From Fulvitalea axinellae (GTDB lineage Bacteria > Bacteroidota > Bacteroidia > Cytophagales > Cyclobacteriaceae): a DNA stretch of 64,000 bases. Position numbers and translations under genes: made by a program. Positions 1 through 8,755 of the stretch are shown piece by piece (position 1 is the stretch's first letter; each line of letters starts with the position of its first letter). Below the pieces are notes generated by a model. That model was given only the letters and a program-made list of their open reading frames with translations. It ran no database searches and was not told the DNA's origin. Location of the stretch: contig NZ_AP025314.1 of assembly GCF_036492835.1 (NCBI RefSeq), positions 310,001 through 374,000 on the forward strand, read 5' to 3'.

Positions 1-141
1 TAGCCAAATAGCCGATAAAACCTGAAAAAAGCCAAGGGTATAACTATGCGATCCGAACAACTAGGGGTTACGTTAATATATAAAACACATATCGCATCAA
101 TCCTATATTTTTTAAAGCTTTAACTTTTAAACCATTTGAGC

Positions 142-1005
142 ATGAATGAGAAAACTTACGCAAAAGGGTATCTGTCAGTAGGTCAGGCTTGGGGAATTCT
201 TGGCCTTGGAATGCTTTTCACCTTCGTTATCTTCCTCCCGACCGTGGTGTTTACAGCGAATTCTTTGGGGGACGAATTGGCTTCTTTCTTAGGCTATACC
301 GTCACGTTCGGGGCCACTTTTTGGGTAGCGCATATTTTTTACAAAAAGGAAGTCGGGCATGTGCGTTATGACCTCTCGCTTTCTTCCGTGAAGGTAATGG
401 CCTTGGCGATGTTGGTGATATGTTGTTTGCAAATAGGGGTGACTATTCCTATCGCGAGTTTGATTCCCATGCCGGAAATATTCAAGCAGGCATTTTCCCA
501 GATGGCGCAGAATAAGGGACTGTTTGGCTTTTTGACTGTAGTTATCGTGGCTCCCGTTTTGGAGGAGTTTATTTTTAGGGGTGTTATTCTTAAAGGCCTC
601 TTAAAGAAATACTCGCCTCACAAATCAATTCTGTTGTCCTCTTTTCTTTTTGGCATAATGCATTTCAACCCTTGGCAATTCGTTACGGCTATGGTAATCG
701 GGGTGTTTTCGGGTTGGGTTTTCTACAAAACCAAAAAGCTGTCACTGTCTATCCTTATCCATGTCGTGAATAACGCGCTGGCCTTTGTGCCCTTATATTT
801 TATGCAACAGGACTCTGCGTCCCAAATGGACCTGTCTTGGATGCAGGGGATCGAGCAGGGTTATGGAAGTCTTCTCAACTTCGGGCTTGTTGTGGCGGGA
901 GCGGTCATGACCTCCGTTTTCGGGATTATGATATTGAATAAAGAGTGGAGTAAGCCTAAAGCCGTCGAAGGGAATGTTGTGGAGGAGTTGGCGGTTGAGG
1001 ATTAG
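142..1005 (+). CDS. CPBP-family intramembrane metalloprotease
   Basis: A polytopic membrane protein of 287 residues with about seven hydrophobic segments. It carries the CPBP/Abi (CAAX-protease-like) signature: EE at 141-142 followed by R146, the F-x-x-x-H motif with H174, and H207 followed by N210-N211 in the next helices. Family members are intramembrane glutamic/metallo-type endopeptidases; the substrate here is unknown and CAAX processing is not expected in bacteria. I start at the ATG at 142 rather than the TTG two codons upstream. The C-terminal tail is acidic and probably cytoplasmic. It stands alone, closed by its own terminator and facing a convergent lipoprotein gene. Confidence 0.88.
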   Translation: MNEKTYAKGYLSVGQAWGILGLGMLFTFVIFLPTVVFTANSLGDELASFLGYTVTFGATFWVAHIFYKKEVGHVRYDLSLSSVKVMALAMLVICCLQIGVTIPIASLIPMPEIFKQAFSQMAQNKGLFGFLTVVIVAPVLEEFIFRGVILKGLLKKYSPHKSILLSSFLFGIMHFNPWQFVTAMVIGVFSGWVFYKTKKLSLSILIHVVNNALAFVPLYFMQQDSASQMDLSWMQGIEQGYGSLLNFGLVVAGAVMTSVFGIMILNKEWSKPKAVEGNVVEELAVED

Positions 1006-1035
1006 TGGTTGTTGACGCTAGGGATGATATGTTTA

Positions 1036-1060
1036 AGGCTCGCTTCGGCGGGCTTTTTTT
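1036..1060 (+). terminator. Intrinsic terminator after the CPBP protease gene
   Basis: A six-base-pair GC-rich stem closed by a TTCG tetraloop (1038-1053) and followed directly by a seven-T run. Confidence 0.85.
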
Positions 1061-1076
1061 GTGCCTATGAAAGCTA

Positions 1077-1126
1077 GTTGTTCTCCGGCGGTCAAAACAC
1101 CAGGCTTCTGATTGCCGGAGAACAAC
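1077..1126 (-). terminator. 13-bp perfect inverted repeat, likely terminator of the minus-strand lipoprotein gene
   Basis: Arms at 1077-1089 and 1114-1126 are perfect reverse complements with a 24-nt loop. It lies just past the stop codon of the lipoprotein gene on the minus strand. There is no good T-tract, so it may act as an mRNA-stabilising 3' hairpin instead. Confidence 0.55.
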
Positions 1127-1134
1127 AAACGCTC

Positions 1135-1998
1135 TTATTCCCAAGGAAGGTACTTATGTCTTATGATTTGCTCCAGATCATTGCGTTGAGTGTTGTACCA
1201 GCGCTGTTCTGAAGTGAATTCCTTGTCGTTGTAGCTCATGGTGTAGTGGACCGAATTTTTTGGCGACTTCGGGTAGCGGAATTCCGCGCGTATTATTCTC
1301 TGGTTTTGGTCGTATTCGCATCGCTTCTCCAAGACCTTTTCTCCGTTTTCATTGAAATGGTCCTCTTGGGTCTGTTTTGTCGTGTTCGGCAGGTATTTGT
1401 ATTCGACTTTCCGTAGTACTTTGTCGTCCGTTTTCCTGTAATTGGTGTCGGTGGAGGTCCAAGTGGCGTCGTTATATACGATGTGGCTGTAGTGGTTTTC
1501 GTCGGTGGATGATTGGGGGAGTGTTTCGCTCCTTTGTGTTTCCCGGTGTTTGGCGTCATAGCCGTAGTTCATAATCGAGAATTCCCTGCCCTTTTCGTCG
1601 TACACGGTGGTTTTCGTGTTTTTTCCCAGCGAGTTGAATTTTCCTTCCGCATAGGGCTTACCGAGAGGCATGTCCGTCGTGATTTCTTTTATTGCGAATG
1701 TATTTGACTGGTCGTTGTAGGTGGTTTCTTTTCTAAATATAAGGCGTCCGTCACCATCCGTTCTCTCGCTTACGATCTCCCGTTTTTTGGTGTCACGTTT
1801 TATTTCAAGCTCGCCCGTTTTATGATTTTTACTGTCGAACCAAGTGGTTCTTGTTACCGTCAGCTGGATGTTGGGATTATCTGGGGTGCCGGGTTTTTCG
1901 GGCGTTTCGGGCGGAAGGGATTCGGATGATGATGAGCAGTTGAAGAGAATAAGTCCGGCGCAAAAGATCGCAAGTGATTTTATAGAATGTAATCGCAT
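1135..1998 (-). CDS. Lipoprotein with YD-repeat-like segments, function unknown
   Basis: 287 residues. The N-terminus is a lipoprotein signal (hydrophobic stretch then LFNC, lipidated Cys21), followed by a Ser/Pro-rich linker of about 25 residues. The rest is a string of strand-rich units containing Y-D/Y-N turns with K/R/E-rich strands (for example around YNDK and KYLP), reminiscent of the short YD repeats seen in Rhs-type and cell-surface lipoproteins of Bacteroidota. No catalytic motif is visible. It is a single gene, convergent with the CPBP protease gene. Identification as a lipoprotein is secure; function is not assignable from sequence. Confidence 0.8.
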   Translation of the reverse strand: MRLHSIKSLAIFCAGLILFNCSSSSESLPPETPEKPGTPDNPNIQLTVTRTTWFDSKNHKTGELEIKRDTKKREIVSERTDGDGRLIFRKETTYNDQSNTFAIKEITTDMPLGKPYAEGKFNSLGKNTKTTVYDEKGREFSIMNYGYDAKHRETQRSETLPQSSTDENHYSHIVYNDATWTSTDTNYRKTDDKVLRKVEYKYLPNTTKQTQEDHFNENGEKVLEKRCEYDQNQRIIRAEFRYPKSPKNSVHYTMSYNDKEFTSEQRWYNTQRNDLEQIIRHKYLPWE

Positions 1999-2540
1999 CT
2001 AGATGTGTTTTTTATGAGGTTTTATTTTTGAAAATGAACTGGACATAAAAGCGTATACCTGTATTTTTTTGCGTTGTGAATAAAGCTGTTTTTTATGTTG
2101 GTTCCAGATCTTGCGAAGATAACTAAAATCGCCGTTTGGAGTAGTTTTTTATGGCTTGTAATGGGCTTTAGGGCGTTGTATGGCCGTTTTTGGAAGTCAT
2201 GAATTGCTTTGGGATTAGTCAGGGAAAAGGTGGCGGAAGGTCATTCTCGCTACGCTATCGCTGGCGGGTTTGGGTACTTCCGGTGTGGGTAGCCGCAAGG
2301 CGGGAGCCGAGGGGCCAAAGCGCTGACTTTATGGGAATATTGGACAAATGTTATAATAGTTGCGGAGGGAAAAACTTGATCGGCGAACGTTTGTGGAGGG
2401 CGTACAAGGATAAAAACATACGGTATGGTTTGGGACTGTATTGTGCGCTAGTAGTGCTGTCGGTTTATTTACATTAGGGTGTAGTTTAAACCGTTGGGTT
2501 TTTGGCCCTGTTTTGTTGGAATGCACTAATTGAGATTGAA
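1999..2540. other. Intergenic region, no convincing gene
   Basis: A divergent gap between the minus-strand lipoprotein and the plus-strand sulfatase gene, so it should hold promoters for both. I see no match to the TTG/TAnnTTTG promoter. A GC-richer stretch at about 2230-2330 allows an open frame, but its translation is Arg/Trp-rich with no family resemblance. Confidence 0.6.
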
Positions 2541-4148
2541 ATGAAGAAGCGTCATCTTTTTGGGTTGTCCATGGCTTTGTTCATGAGCTGTAAGCAAAAA
2601 CCCGCCGAGCGCCCCAAAAGACCGAATATTTTGTTTGCCATTAGCGATGACCAGACTTTTCGCCATACCGGCTATGCGGGCTGTGATTATGTGAAAACTC
2701 CCGCCTTTGACAGGGTGGCGAGTGAGGGTATCTATTTTTCGAATTGTTATGCCGGCTCGCCGGGTTGCGCGCCTTCGCGGAGCAGTATCGTGACGGGGCG
2801 TTACCCTTGGCAAAACGAGCAGTCGGGCCAGCACGCGTCGTCTTGGATGAAGAAGTACGTGCCGTTTGTCGATCTGTTGGAGGAAAACGGGTACGCTACC
2901 GGCAGGACGGGCAAAGGTGTCGGGCCGTTTCGGTATGCGCGGACTGAGGCGGACTCGTTGTGGAGAATGGGCGACGCCGGCGGTAAGTCGTTTAGCAGTA
3001 TCAACTATAAGAAAGGTGCCGACGAGCGTACGGCAAAAGGCATCAGAAACCTGAACTACTCCGAAAACTTCAAATACTTTGTGGAGAACATTAAGGGCGA
3101 CAAGCCTTTCTTCTTTTGGTTCGGGGCTTCTGAGCCTCACCGCAGTTATGAGAAGGGATCTTGGAAGCGTCTGGGCAAGAAGTTGGGCGACGTGAAACAA
3201 GTTCCGGGCTTTTTGCCCGATACGGACGAAATCCGGGGCGATCTGCTCGATTACGCCGTGGAGATTGAGTGGTTCGACAAGCATCTTCAGCGTATGCTGG
3301 ATTATCTTGAGAGTATCGGCGAGCTGGACAATACTATCGTGATGGTGACCTCGGACAACGGAATGCCTTTCCCCCGCGCCAAGGCGAATTGTTTTGAATA
3401 CGGGGTTCACGTTCCGTTTGCGGTGCGTTATCCGAAGGGTTTTCCGGGCAAAAGGGTCGTGGATAATCCTGTAAGCTTTATTGATATCGCGCCGACTATA
3501 CTTGAGCTTACCGGCACCAGCCCGGAGGGAATGATGCCTATTTCCGGCAGGAGTATGCTCAACGTCTTGCGCAGTGACAAACAAGGCGACGTGGACGGAG
3601 GCAGAAAGTATGCGGTAGCGGGCCGTGAGAGGCATTCGAGTTCCCGTTACCTGAATCGGGGGTATCCGCAGAGGGTGATTCGCAGTAAGGAGTTTATCTA
3701 TATCTGGAATATGAAGCCGGAGCGCTGGCCGGCGGGTGCGCCACGGCGTTTCGATCCCAAGGACTCGACGAAGCTTTATCCGAATTATGGCCTTGGTGCT
3801 GACGGGAAGTATATGAGGGCGGGAGCCTTTACGGATATTGATGACTGTCCGTCGAAAACCTTTATCATCGAGAACCACGACAACCCCGAGTTATCGAAAT
3901 ACTTCGGGCTTGCGCATGACAAGAGGCCGGAGTTTGAATTGTATAATGTGGTTAATGACCCTTATTGCTTGAATAACCTAGCGGGAAGCGAAGAGCTGAA
4001 ATCCACGGAGGCTAGTCTGAAGGAGAAGCTATTCGAAGAGTTAAAATCTTCGGACGATCCGCGTATTGTCGGGCCGGATCAGGAGGTGTTTGAAAGTTAT
4101 AAAAGGTATTCCGTGATTAGGAAATTCCCTAAGCCGGAGTATTTGTAG
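2541..4148 (+). CDS. Sulfatase, SGSH (sulfamidase)-like S1 family, lipoprotein
   Basis: A 535-residue type I sulfatase. Nucleophile motif CAPSR with Cys76, the residue converted to formylglycine, inside a C-x-P-S-R...TGR signature; calcium-binding Asp pair D36-D37 in SDDQ; later SDNG metal motif and a C-terminal ELYN...D-P...N element. The overall pattern (short GxVGP segment, compact C-terminal half) resembles heparan N-sulfatase-like members. I start at ATG 2541 because it gives a lipoprotein signal with lipobox Cys17; an upstream in-frame ATG would bury it. It therefore probably acts at the cell surface or in the periplasm on a sulfated glycan. No sulfatase-maturating enzyme is in the window. 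Confidence 0.9.
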   Translation: MKKRHLFGLSMALFMSCKQKPAERPKRPNILFAISDDQTFRHTGYAGCDYVKTPAFDRVASEGIYFSNCYAGSPGCAPSRSSIVTGRYPWQNEQSGQHASSWMKKYVPFVDLLEENGYATGRTGKGVGPFRYARTEADSLWRMGDAGGKSFSSINYKKGADERTAKGIRNLNYSENFKYFVENIKGDKPFFFWFGASEPHRSYEKGSWKRLGKKLGDVKQVPGFLPDTDEIRGDLLDYAVEIEWFDKHLQRMLDYLESIGELDNTIVMVTSDNGMPFPRAKANCFEYGVHVPFAVRYPKGFPGKRVVDNPVSFIDIAPTILELTGTSPEGMMPISGRSMLNVLRSDKQGDVDGGRKYAVAGRERHSSSRYLNRGYPQRVIRSKEFIYIWNMKPERWPAGAPRRFDPKDSTKLYPNYGLGADGKYMRAGAFTDIDDCPSKTFIIENHDNPELSKYFGLAHDKRPEFELYNVVNDPYCLNNLAGSEELKSTEASLKEKLFEELKSSDDPRIVGPDQEVFESYKRYSVIRKFPKPEYL

Positions 4149-4172
4149 AGGGTTTCAGTTCTGGGAATTTAT

Positions 4173-4204
4173 AATGCGCTTCGGTTTGCCGGGGCGCATT
4201 TTTT
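4173..4204 (+). terminator. Intrinsic terminator after the sulfatase gene
   Basis: Stem arms 4173-4179 and 4194-4200 (AATGCGC/GCGCATT) followed by a T-run to 4204. Confidence 0.8.
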
Positions 4205-4297
4205 AGCTGTTTGCGACGGTAATTATACACTCGAACAAAAGTGTCTTTGTTTTATTATTGACTCCAATACGTTCCAAAAAACTAATTTCAGGCCTTT

Positions 4298-4340
4298 ATT
4301 TTTCTTCCATAACCGTAATGCTTTTGGATGGAAGAAAAAT
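4298..4340. repeat. 13-bp perfect inverted repeat in the gap between convergent genes
   Basis: Arms 4298-4310 and 4328-4340 are perfect reverse complements (ATTTTTCTTCCAT and its complement) around a 17-nt loop. A/T runs on both outer sides would let it terminate transcription on either strand; it is 170 bp past the sigma factor stop on the minus strand. The rest of the 4205-4511 gap shows no gene. Confidence 0.6.
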
Positions 4341-4511
4341 TTGTAGCCGTATTTAGAAGATTTTTTGGTTACTTTTTGATCTTTCAAAACTCAAGCGATA
4401 GTGTTCACGAACACCGCTGAAAGCAAACACAAACGTGAGTAAAGTAACACCGGAGCTTGTTATAAGCAAGCCGTTTATGGTTTCTGGATATCATCTTTTA
4501 AGTGCCAATAA

Positions 4512-5792
4512 TTATGTCGTAGTGCATATCATGGATATTTTCTCCGTTATAAACCGTTTCTCTTTTGCCGAGTGTGTTAGCTCTTTGGCCTTTTTTAGGT
4601 GGCTTACGGCCGTTTCCTTTTCGCCCAAACGGCTGTGGATCTCACCGGCTATGGCGTGGTAGAGATAATACTTCTCGATCGACCGTTCGTTTTTTAGCTT
4701 CTGAAGGTCTTTCATTGCCTCTTCCGCCCCTTTGTGTTCCATCAGGACTATACAGCGGTTGAGCAGTATCACCGGATCGGGCGTTTGCTTATACAGCATA
4801 TTGTAATAGCGCAGTATATTTTTCCAGTTTGTGGATTCGTAGCTTTTGGCCGTACAATACTCGTAGGCTATGGCGGCCTCAAGGTGATAATTCGAGGCGG
4901 ATTCGCCGATGGCGGATTTTACCAGATAGTCTATGCCCGCGTTTATTAGCTCTTTGTTCCACTTTTTGCGGTCCTGTTTTTCCATCGGGATTATGTCTCC
5001 CGTTTCCGACACTCTCCCCGGCGTGCGGGAAGTGTGCAGACACATCAGGGCCATCAGCGCATAGGCTTCGGATAGGTGCGTTTTGGTGTTGTCGATCAAA
5101 GACCGGCACAAGAACATGGCTTGTGATACGAGGTCTTTCCGGATCAGATGGTCCGACTGCGTGGAGTTGTAGCCTTCGTTAAAAATCAGGTAGATCACTT
5201 CCAGAACGGCCCTTGTCCTCGGCGCAATTTCGGCTTCGGCCGGGACTTCGGGCTTTATTTTCGTTGTCCGGAAAAAGGATTTTGTCCTGTACAGCCTTTT
5301 TGAGATTGTCTGTTCGTTGGTCAGAAACGCTTTCGCTATTTCTTTGGAACTGAATCCACAGAGCGATTTTAGGATAAACGTCTTTTGGTTCTCTTCCGAT
5401 ATCTCTGGGTGGCAACAGGCGTACATCATGCCCAAAAAATCGTCGTTTATGCGTTCGTCGCTCCAGCGGTGTTCCATGGCCTCGCTCAGCGCGTATCCGG
5501 TTATCAGCGGTTTTCTTTCCGGATCCGAAAAGTCGATGGTCGTGTTGCGTTTTTCCTTCCGGAGAATATCGACGGCCCTGTTTTTCGCCGTTTTGTAGAG
5601 CCATGCGCGCGGGTTGTCAGGCAAGCCCCTGATCTTCCAGCTTTCCATAGCGCTCAGTAGGGCGTCCTGTACCACGTCTTCGGCCAGTTCGTAGTTTTCC
5701 GTGCCGAAAATGCCCGCCAACACGGAAACCATCTTTCCAGATTCTTTCCTGAAAAGATGGTTGATCTCGATTTCTATGTCGGTTCCGTCCAA
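4512..5792 (-). CDS. ECF42-type RNA polymerase sigma factor with C-terminal TPR-like extension
   Basis: 426 residues, about twice a plain ECF sigma factor. Region 2 lies at about residues 12-80 (ending in the NPRAWLY..A.NRAVD.LR motif) and region 4 at about 115-180 (SSKEIAKAFL..E..ISKRL helix-turn-helix). The following 230 residues, starting EVIYLIFNEGY, are the all-helical extension typical of the ECF42 group. ECF42 sigmas are characteristically encoded beside YciI/DGPF-domain proteins, and here the YciI-like gene ends three bases upstream, with no anti-sigma factor in sight. It is the third gene of a translationally coupled operon. Likely role is a stress- or redox-related regulon; the signal is unknown. 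Confidence 0.9.
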   Translation of the reverse strand: MDGTDIEIEINHLFRKESGKMVSVLAGIFGTENYELAEDVVQDALLSAMESWKIRGLPDNPRAWLYKTAKNRAVDILRKEKRNTTIDFSDPERKPLITGYALSEAMEHRWSDERINDDFLGMMYACCHPEISEENQKTFILKSLCGFSSKEIAKAFLTNEQTISKRLYRTKSFFRTTKIKPEVPAEAEIAPRTRAVLEVIYLIFNEGYNSTQSDHLIRKDLVSQAMFLCRSLIDNTKTHLSEAYALMALMCLHTSRTPGRVSETGDIIPMEKQDRKKWNKELINAGIDYLVKSAIGESASNYHLEAAIAYEYCTAKSYESTNWKNILRYYNMLYKQTPDPVILLNRCIVLMEHKGAEEAMKDLQKLKNERSIEKYYLYHAIAGEIHSRLGEKETAVSHLKKAKELTHSAKEKRFITEKISMICTTT

Positions 5793-5795
5793 GTC

Positions 5796-6140
5796 TTATT
5801 CTACGGGTCTGATTTGTCTTACCTCAAGCGTACAGTCGTGCTCGAAGCCGGGGCACCCTTTGGCCAGTTCGGTAGCCTCGTCAAGGGATTTGGCCTTAAA
5901 GATAAGATAGCCGCCGACCAATTCCTTGCCTTCGGCCAACGGTCGGTCGATAATCGTCTTGCCTCCGTCGATCAGCGTTTTGCCCTCTTCCATCAAAGGC
6001 TCGCCCCCCACAAAGGTTTCCTCGCTGGGCATTCCGCTCAGCCAGTCTTGCCATCTGCCCATGTGCTCTTGCATTTCTTCGGCGGATTTGGTCGCGGCGA
6101 TTTCCTCGCCGCCTCTGATAATGACTAGATACTCGTTCAT
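5796..6140 (-). CDS. YciI/DGPF-domain protein
   Basis: 114 residues with the YCII ferredoxin-like dimeric fold pattern: N-terminal MNEYLVIIRGG strand, a central variable loop and the GGYLIFKAKSLDEATELAKGC segment. The DGPF signature that names the subfamily is degenerate (IDRPLAEGKE at about residues 65-74). Known association is with ECF42 sigma factors, whose activity these proteins are thought to influence; the mechanism is not established. Its start overlaps the stop of the SnoaL-like gene by four bases (ATGA), and the sigma gene begins right after it, so all three are likely translated together. Confidence 0.85.
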   Translation of the reverse strand: MNEYLVIIRGGEEIAATKSAEEMQEHMGRWQDWLSGMPSEETFVGGEPLMEEGKTLIDGGKTIIDRPLAEGKELVGGYLIFKAKSLDEATELAKGCPGFEHDCTLEVRQIRPVE

Positions 6141-6559
6141 GATTGTGTTTTTTGGGTGTTAATATTAGTGATTTGCTCTATTATACTCGTGGGATCCATC
6201 TCGAAATATTCGTTAACGACCTTCCCGTCAACGATTTCAAAAATATCGATCCATGAGAATTCCACTTTTTTGCCCGAGGCCGGAATGCCGTGGTATTCCC
6301 GGGTATGCTTGCCCGCCCAGCGTCCCCTGACCACTACGTTGTTACCATCCTCGATCACTTGGTCAAGCAAATGAATCCCGCTAAAAGAATCGCTCATCGT
6401 CCACATCATATCCAAGTGCTCAATCGCTTTGATTGGTGTGGGAGACATCGGGCTGTGAAAAGTGTGCTCGTCGGCCATCAATTCGCCAACGGCTTCAAAG
6501 TCTTGGCTGTCAATATTTTTAAACCAGGATTCCACAAGCTTCTTTCCTGACATTTTCAT
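6137..6559 (-). CDS. SnoaL-like / ester cyclase NTF2-fold protein
   Basis: 140 residues with the NTF2-like pattern: an N-terminal helix (LVESWFKNIDSQDFEAVGELMADEH begins the motif region), then alternating strands including VVRGRWAGKH and the WIDIFEIVDGKV ending of SnoaL-like polyketide cyclase relatives. Such small proteins bind or turn over hydrophobic small molecules, but this one's ligand is unknown. I start at the first ATG (6559); an upstream TTG would add five residues. First gene of the sigma-factor operon, overlapping the YciI gene by ATGA. Confidence 0.8.
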   Translation of the reverse strand: MKMSGKKLVESWFKNIDSQDFEAVGELMADEHTFHSPMSPTPIKAIEHLDMMWTMSDSFSGIHLLDQVIEDGNNVVVRGRWAGKHTREYHGIPASGKKVEFSWIDIFEIVDGKVVNEYFEMDPTSIIEQITNINTQKTQS

Positions 6560-7020
6560 GAATTTAGGTAACAAAACATATTATTTGCCCCTATGACGGA
6601 TTCACTTTCCGGATTAGGACACGGAGCCGGAAAAAAATTGATTTATTTTTTCGAAAGAGATTTCAGCCGTTAGAAACGGGTGAATTTTAAGGTTAATACC
6701 AGGGTTAACCACACTTGTATTGGAGCGAATAACGACATTGGAGTTCCCAAACAATACATATGGACAAGCCGAGTATTCTTTAGGTATGAATGGTCATGGA
6801 GTGTCAGGGTTGGTGGAAATTTGGCCGACTCCTTATGATATATGTTCTAAATCAGCGCCACAACATATTGGAGAAAAACGGAGACATAACAGAAAGTCTT
6901 TCGGTTGTTTTCGGTTGACCTTTAGTCTTTATGCCTCTCTTGCTTACTATAAGCTTATTCGTATTCTCTTTTTTCGGGAAAGCCAAGGGAGTGGCATAGT
7001 CAAGATCTAAATCCGAAGAT
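6560..7020. other. Divergent intergenic region, promoters expected
   Basis: Between the ECF42 operon (minus) and a sulfatase (plus). A short interrupted palindrome, GGTTAA (6691-6696) and TTAACC (6705-6710), could be an operator. A 96-codon open frame starting at 6720 shows no signal peptide or family resemblance and I do not call it. Confidence 0.5.
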
Positions 7021-8502
7021 ATGAAAAGAAACCAAAAGCTGTGGACCGCCTTGCTTGTGACGATGGTGCTGGCCTTCCATAACCGAGTATCCGCGCAGTC
7101 CCGCAATAAGACGAACTTCATCCAGTTTCTCACCGACGACCAAGGCTGGGGCGATTTGCACGCTTTCGGCCATCCGGACATCAAGTCGCCACATATCGAC
7201 AAACTTGCCGAAGAGGGGCTTAAGTTTACGCAGTGTTATTCGGCCTCTTCCGTTTGTTCTCCGGCGCGTTCGGCTATTTTGACGGGCCGTACGCCTTATC
7301 GCAACGGGGTGTATCGTTGGGTACCGGCCAATCATTATTGTTATTTGCGGGCTTCGGAAGTTACGCTTCCCCAGTTGCTTAAGGAGGAAGGCTATCAGAC
7401 GGCCCATTTCGGCAAGTGGCATTTGAGCAGTTATTCGGAAGAGCGGATTCCGAAAAAGCGCGCGCAATACCGTAATTATGGCTACGAAACGGATCCGAAC
7501 CAGCCTACCATGAACGAGTACGGCTATGACTATTGGCTGGCGACGGGCAATGTGGCTAGACCGTCGCATAAGAATCCGCAGAACTTCTTCCTAAACGGCA
7601 CCGGGCTGGGCGAGATAAAGGGCTATTCCGCTCAGATTGTGGCCAAGTATGTGGTGGAATGGATCAAAGAGCACAGGGAGCCGGGCCGCCCGTTTTTTAT
7701 GACTGTGTGGTTTCATGAGCCTCATGGCCCGGTGGATTCTGATCCGGAGTTTATGAAAAGGTATGATAAGCTGAAGGACGAAAGCCTAAAGCAGTATTTG
7801 GCCAATATTACGCAGATAGACGAGGCCGTGGGCGCCATAGTAAAAGCTCTGGACGAAGCGGGCGAGACGGATAACACGCTGATTTGGTATACAAGCGACA
7901 ACGGCCCGGAAGGCAGGCATCCGTACGGAACGTTTAACCAGAGTGACGACCCTTTCAATGGTAGCCGTTACCGTGGAAGTACGGGAGGTTTGCGGGGCAG
8001 AAAGAGGCATACGCACGAAGGCGGAATCCGGGTGCCGGGTATAATTAAGTGGCCGGCGGGTCAGCGTCAGGCCGGTTTTGTGCCCGGTTCGGTAATCTCG
8101 GAACCGATTATCGGAAGCGACGTGTTCCCTACCCTTCTGGAAATAGCTGGCGCCAAGGTGCCGAGAGGGGTCAAGTTAGACGGAGAATCGATCCGTCCGC
8201 TGTTGGCAGGAAAAAAGATGCATCGGAAAAAGCCATTGTACTGGCGAAACAACTTCAATGATGTTCGCATAGCGCTTCGGGATGGCGACTGGAAGGTTGT
8301 AGGCAATTCGGAACGGACCGTGTTCGAGCTATACAATATTAGGCACGATCCGCGTGAGACAACCGATTGGGCAACCCGAGAGCCCAAGCGTTTTGAGCGG
8401 ATGAAACAGGCATTGATCGAATACGACAAGGAGGTGTTGGCCGAAGGTCCGGATTGGTGGAAAAAAGAGAAACGAATAAATAGCAGAATGCCTGAATTGT
8501 GA
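7021..8502 (+). CDS. Secreted sulfatase, arylsulfatase / GalNAc-6-sulfatase-like S1 family
   Basis: 493 residues with a cleavable signal peptide (cut after VSA-Q, about residue 25). Active-site signature CSPAR with Cys79 as the formylglycine precursor, followed by SAILTGR; calcium ligands D39-D40; catalytic-pocket segment FGKWHL; SDNG at about residue 290 and a C-terminal ELYNI..DP.E motif. The organisation resembles the GALNS/arylsulfatase A-like subfamilies. Unlike the other two sulfatases in the window it is not a lipoprotein, so it is likely periplasmic or secreted. The predicted reaction is release of sulfate from a polysaccharide; the exact substrate cannot be told. Confidence 0.9.
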   Translation: MKRNQKLWTALLVTMVLAFHNRVSAQSRNKTNFIQFLTDDQGWGDLHAFGHPDIKSPHIDKLAEEGLKFTQCYSASSVCSPARSAILTGRTPYRNGVYRWVPANHYCYLRASEVTLPQLLKEEGYQTAHFGKWHLSSYSEERIPKKRAQYRNYGYETDPNQPTMNEYGYDYWLATGNVARPSHKNPQNFFLNGTGLGEIKGYSAQIVAKYVVEWIKEHREPGRPFFMTVWFHEPHGPVDSDPEFMKRYDKLKDESLKQYLANITQIDEAVGAIVKALDEAGETDNTLIWYTSDNGPEGRHPYGTFNQSDDPFNGSRYRGSTGGLRGRKRHTHEGGIRVPGIIKWPAGQRQAGFVPGSVISEPIIGSDVFPTLLEIAGAKVPRGVKLDGESIRPLLAGKKMHRKKPLYWRNNFNDVRIALRDGDWKVVGNSERTVFELYNIRHDPRETTDWATREPKRFERMKQALIEYDKEVLAEGPDWWKKEKRINSRMPEL

Positions 8503-8512
8503 AAGAAGTAAG

Positions 8513-8743
8513 TAGTACAAAGTAAATAGTACTGAGTAAAGAGACTGCTCTAGAATAATCTAAAATCAAATAAACCAACAAGTTAACCCTTCAGGGATCC
8601 CTCTGCCGAAACATAAGCTATTTTACTGGATCTACTTAGCGTGAAACAATAGAGCCACCTACCGGCGAAAGCGGTAAGGTGGCTCATTTTTTATAGCTAA
8701 GAGTACTCAAACAGTTTAGTCTATTTACTCAGTACTCTTTACT
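8513..8743. repeat. Possible small non-autonomous element flanked by 26-bp inverted repeats
   Basis: Positions 8521-8546 and 8718-8743 are reverse complements at 24 of 26 positions. The left copy is the core of a 38-bp unit (8513-8550) that recurs inverted at 13570-13607 with 35 of 38 matches. The enclosed 170 bp hold no frame but contain a strong terminator hairpin. Size and structure suit a MITE- or REP-like intergenic repeat; no clear target duplication was found. Confidence 0.5.
8652..8692 (+). terminator. Strong hairpin terminator
   Basis: Arms 8652-8664 and 8672-8685 pair over 13 bp with one bulged base, GCGAAAG loop, followed by a six-T run. It would stop transcription from the sulfatase gene. 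Confidence 0.8.
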
Positions 8744-8755
8744 TTTTACTGAATT

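Noticed and set aside
2190..2477. 95-codon open frame before the first sulfatase
   Set aside because: Arg/Trp-rich translation, no signal peptide or family look, no start context; most likely chance in a GC-rich patch.
2526..3878. Long minus-strand open frame of 450 codons inside the sulfatase gene
   Set aside because: It is the antisense shadow of the sulfatase; Arg/His-rich composition and no motif.
6720..7010. 96-codon frame upstream of the second sulfatase
   Set aside because: No recognisable domain, and it fills the expected promoter region of two divergent units.
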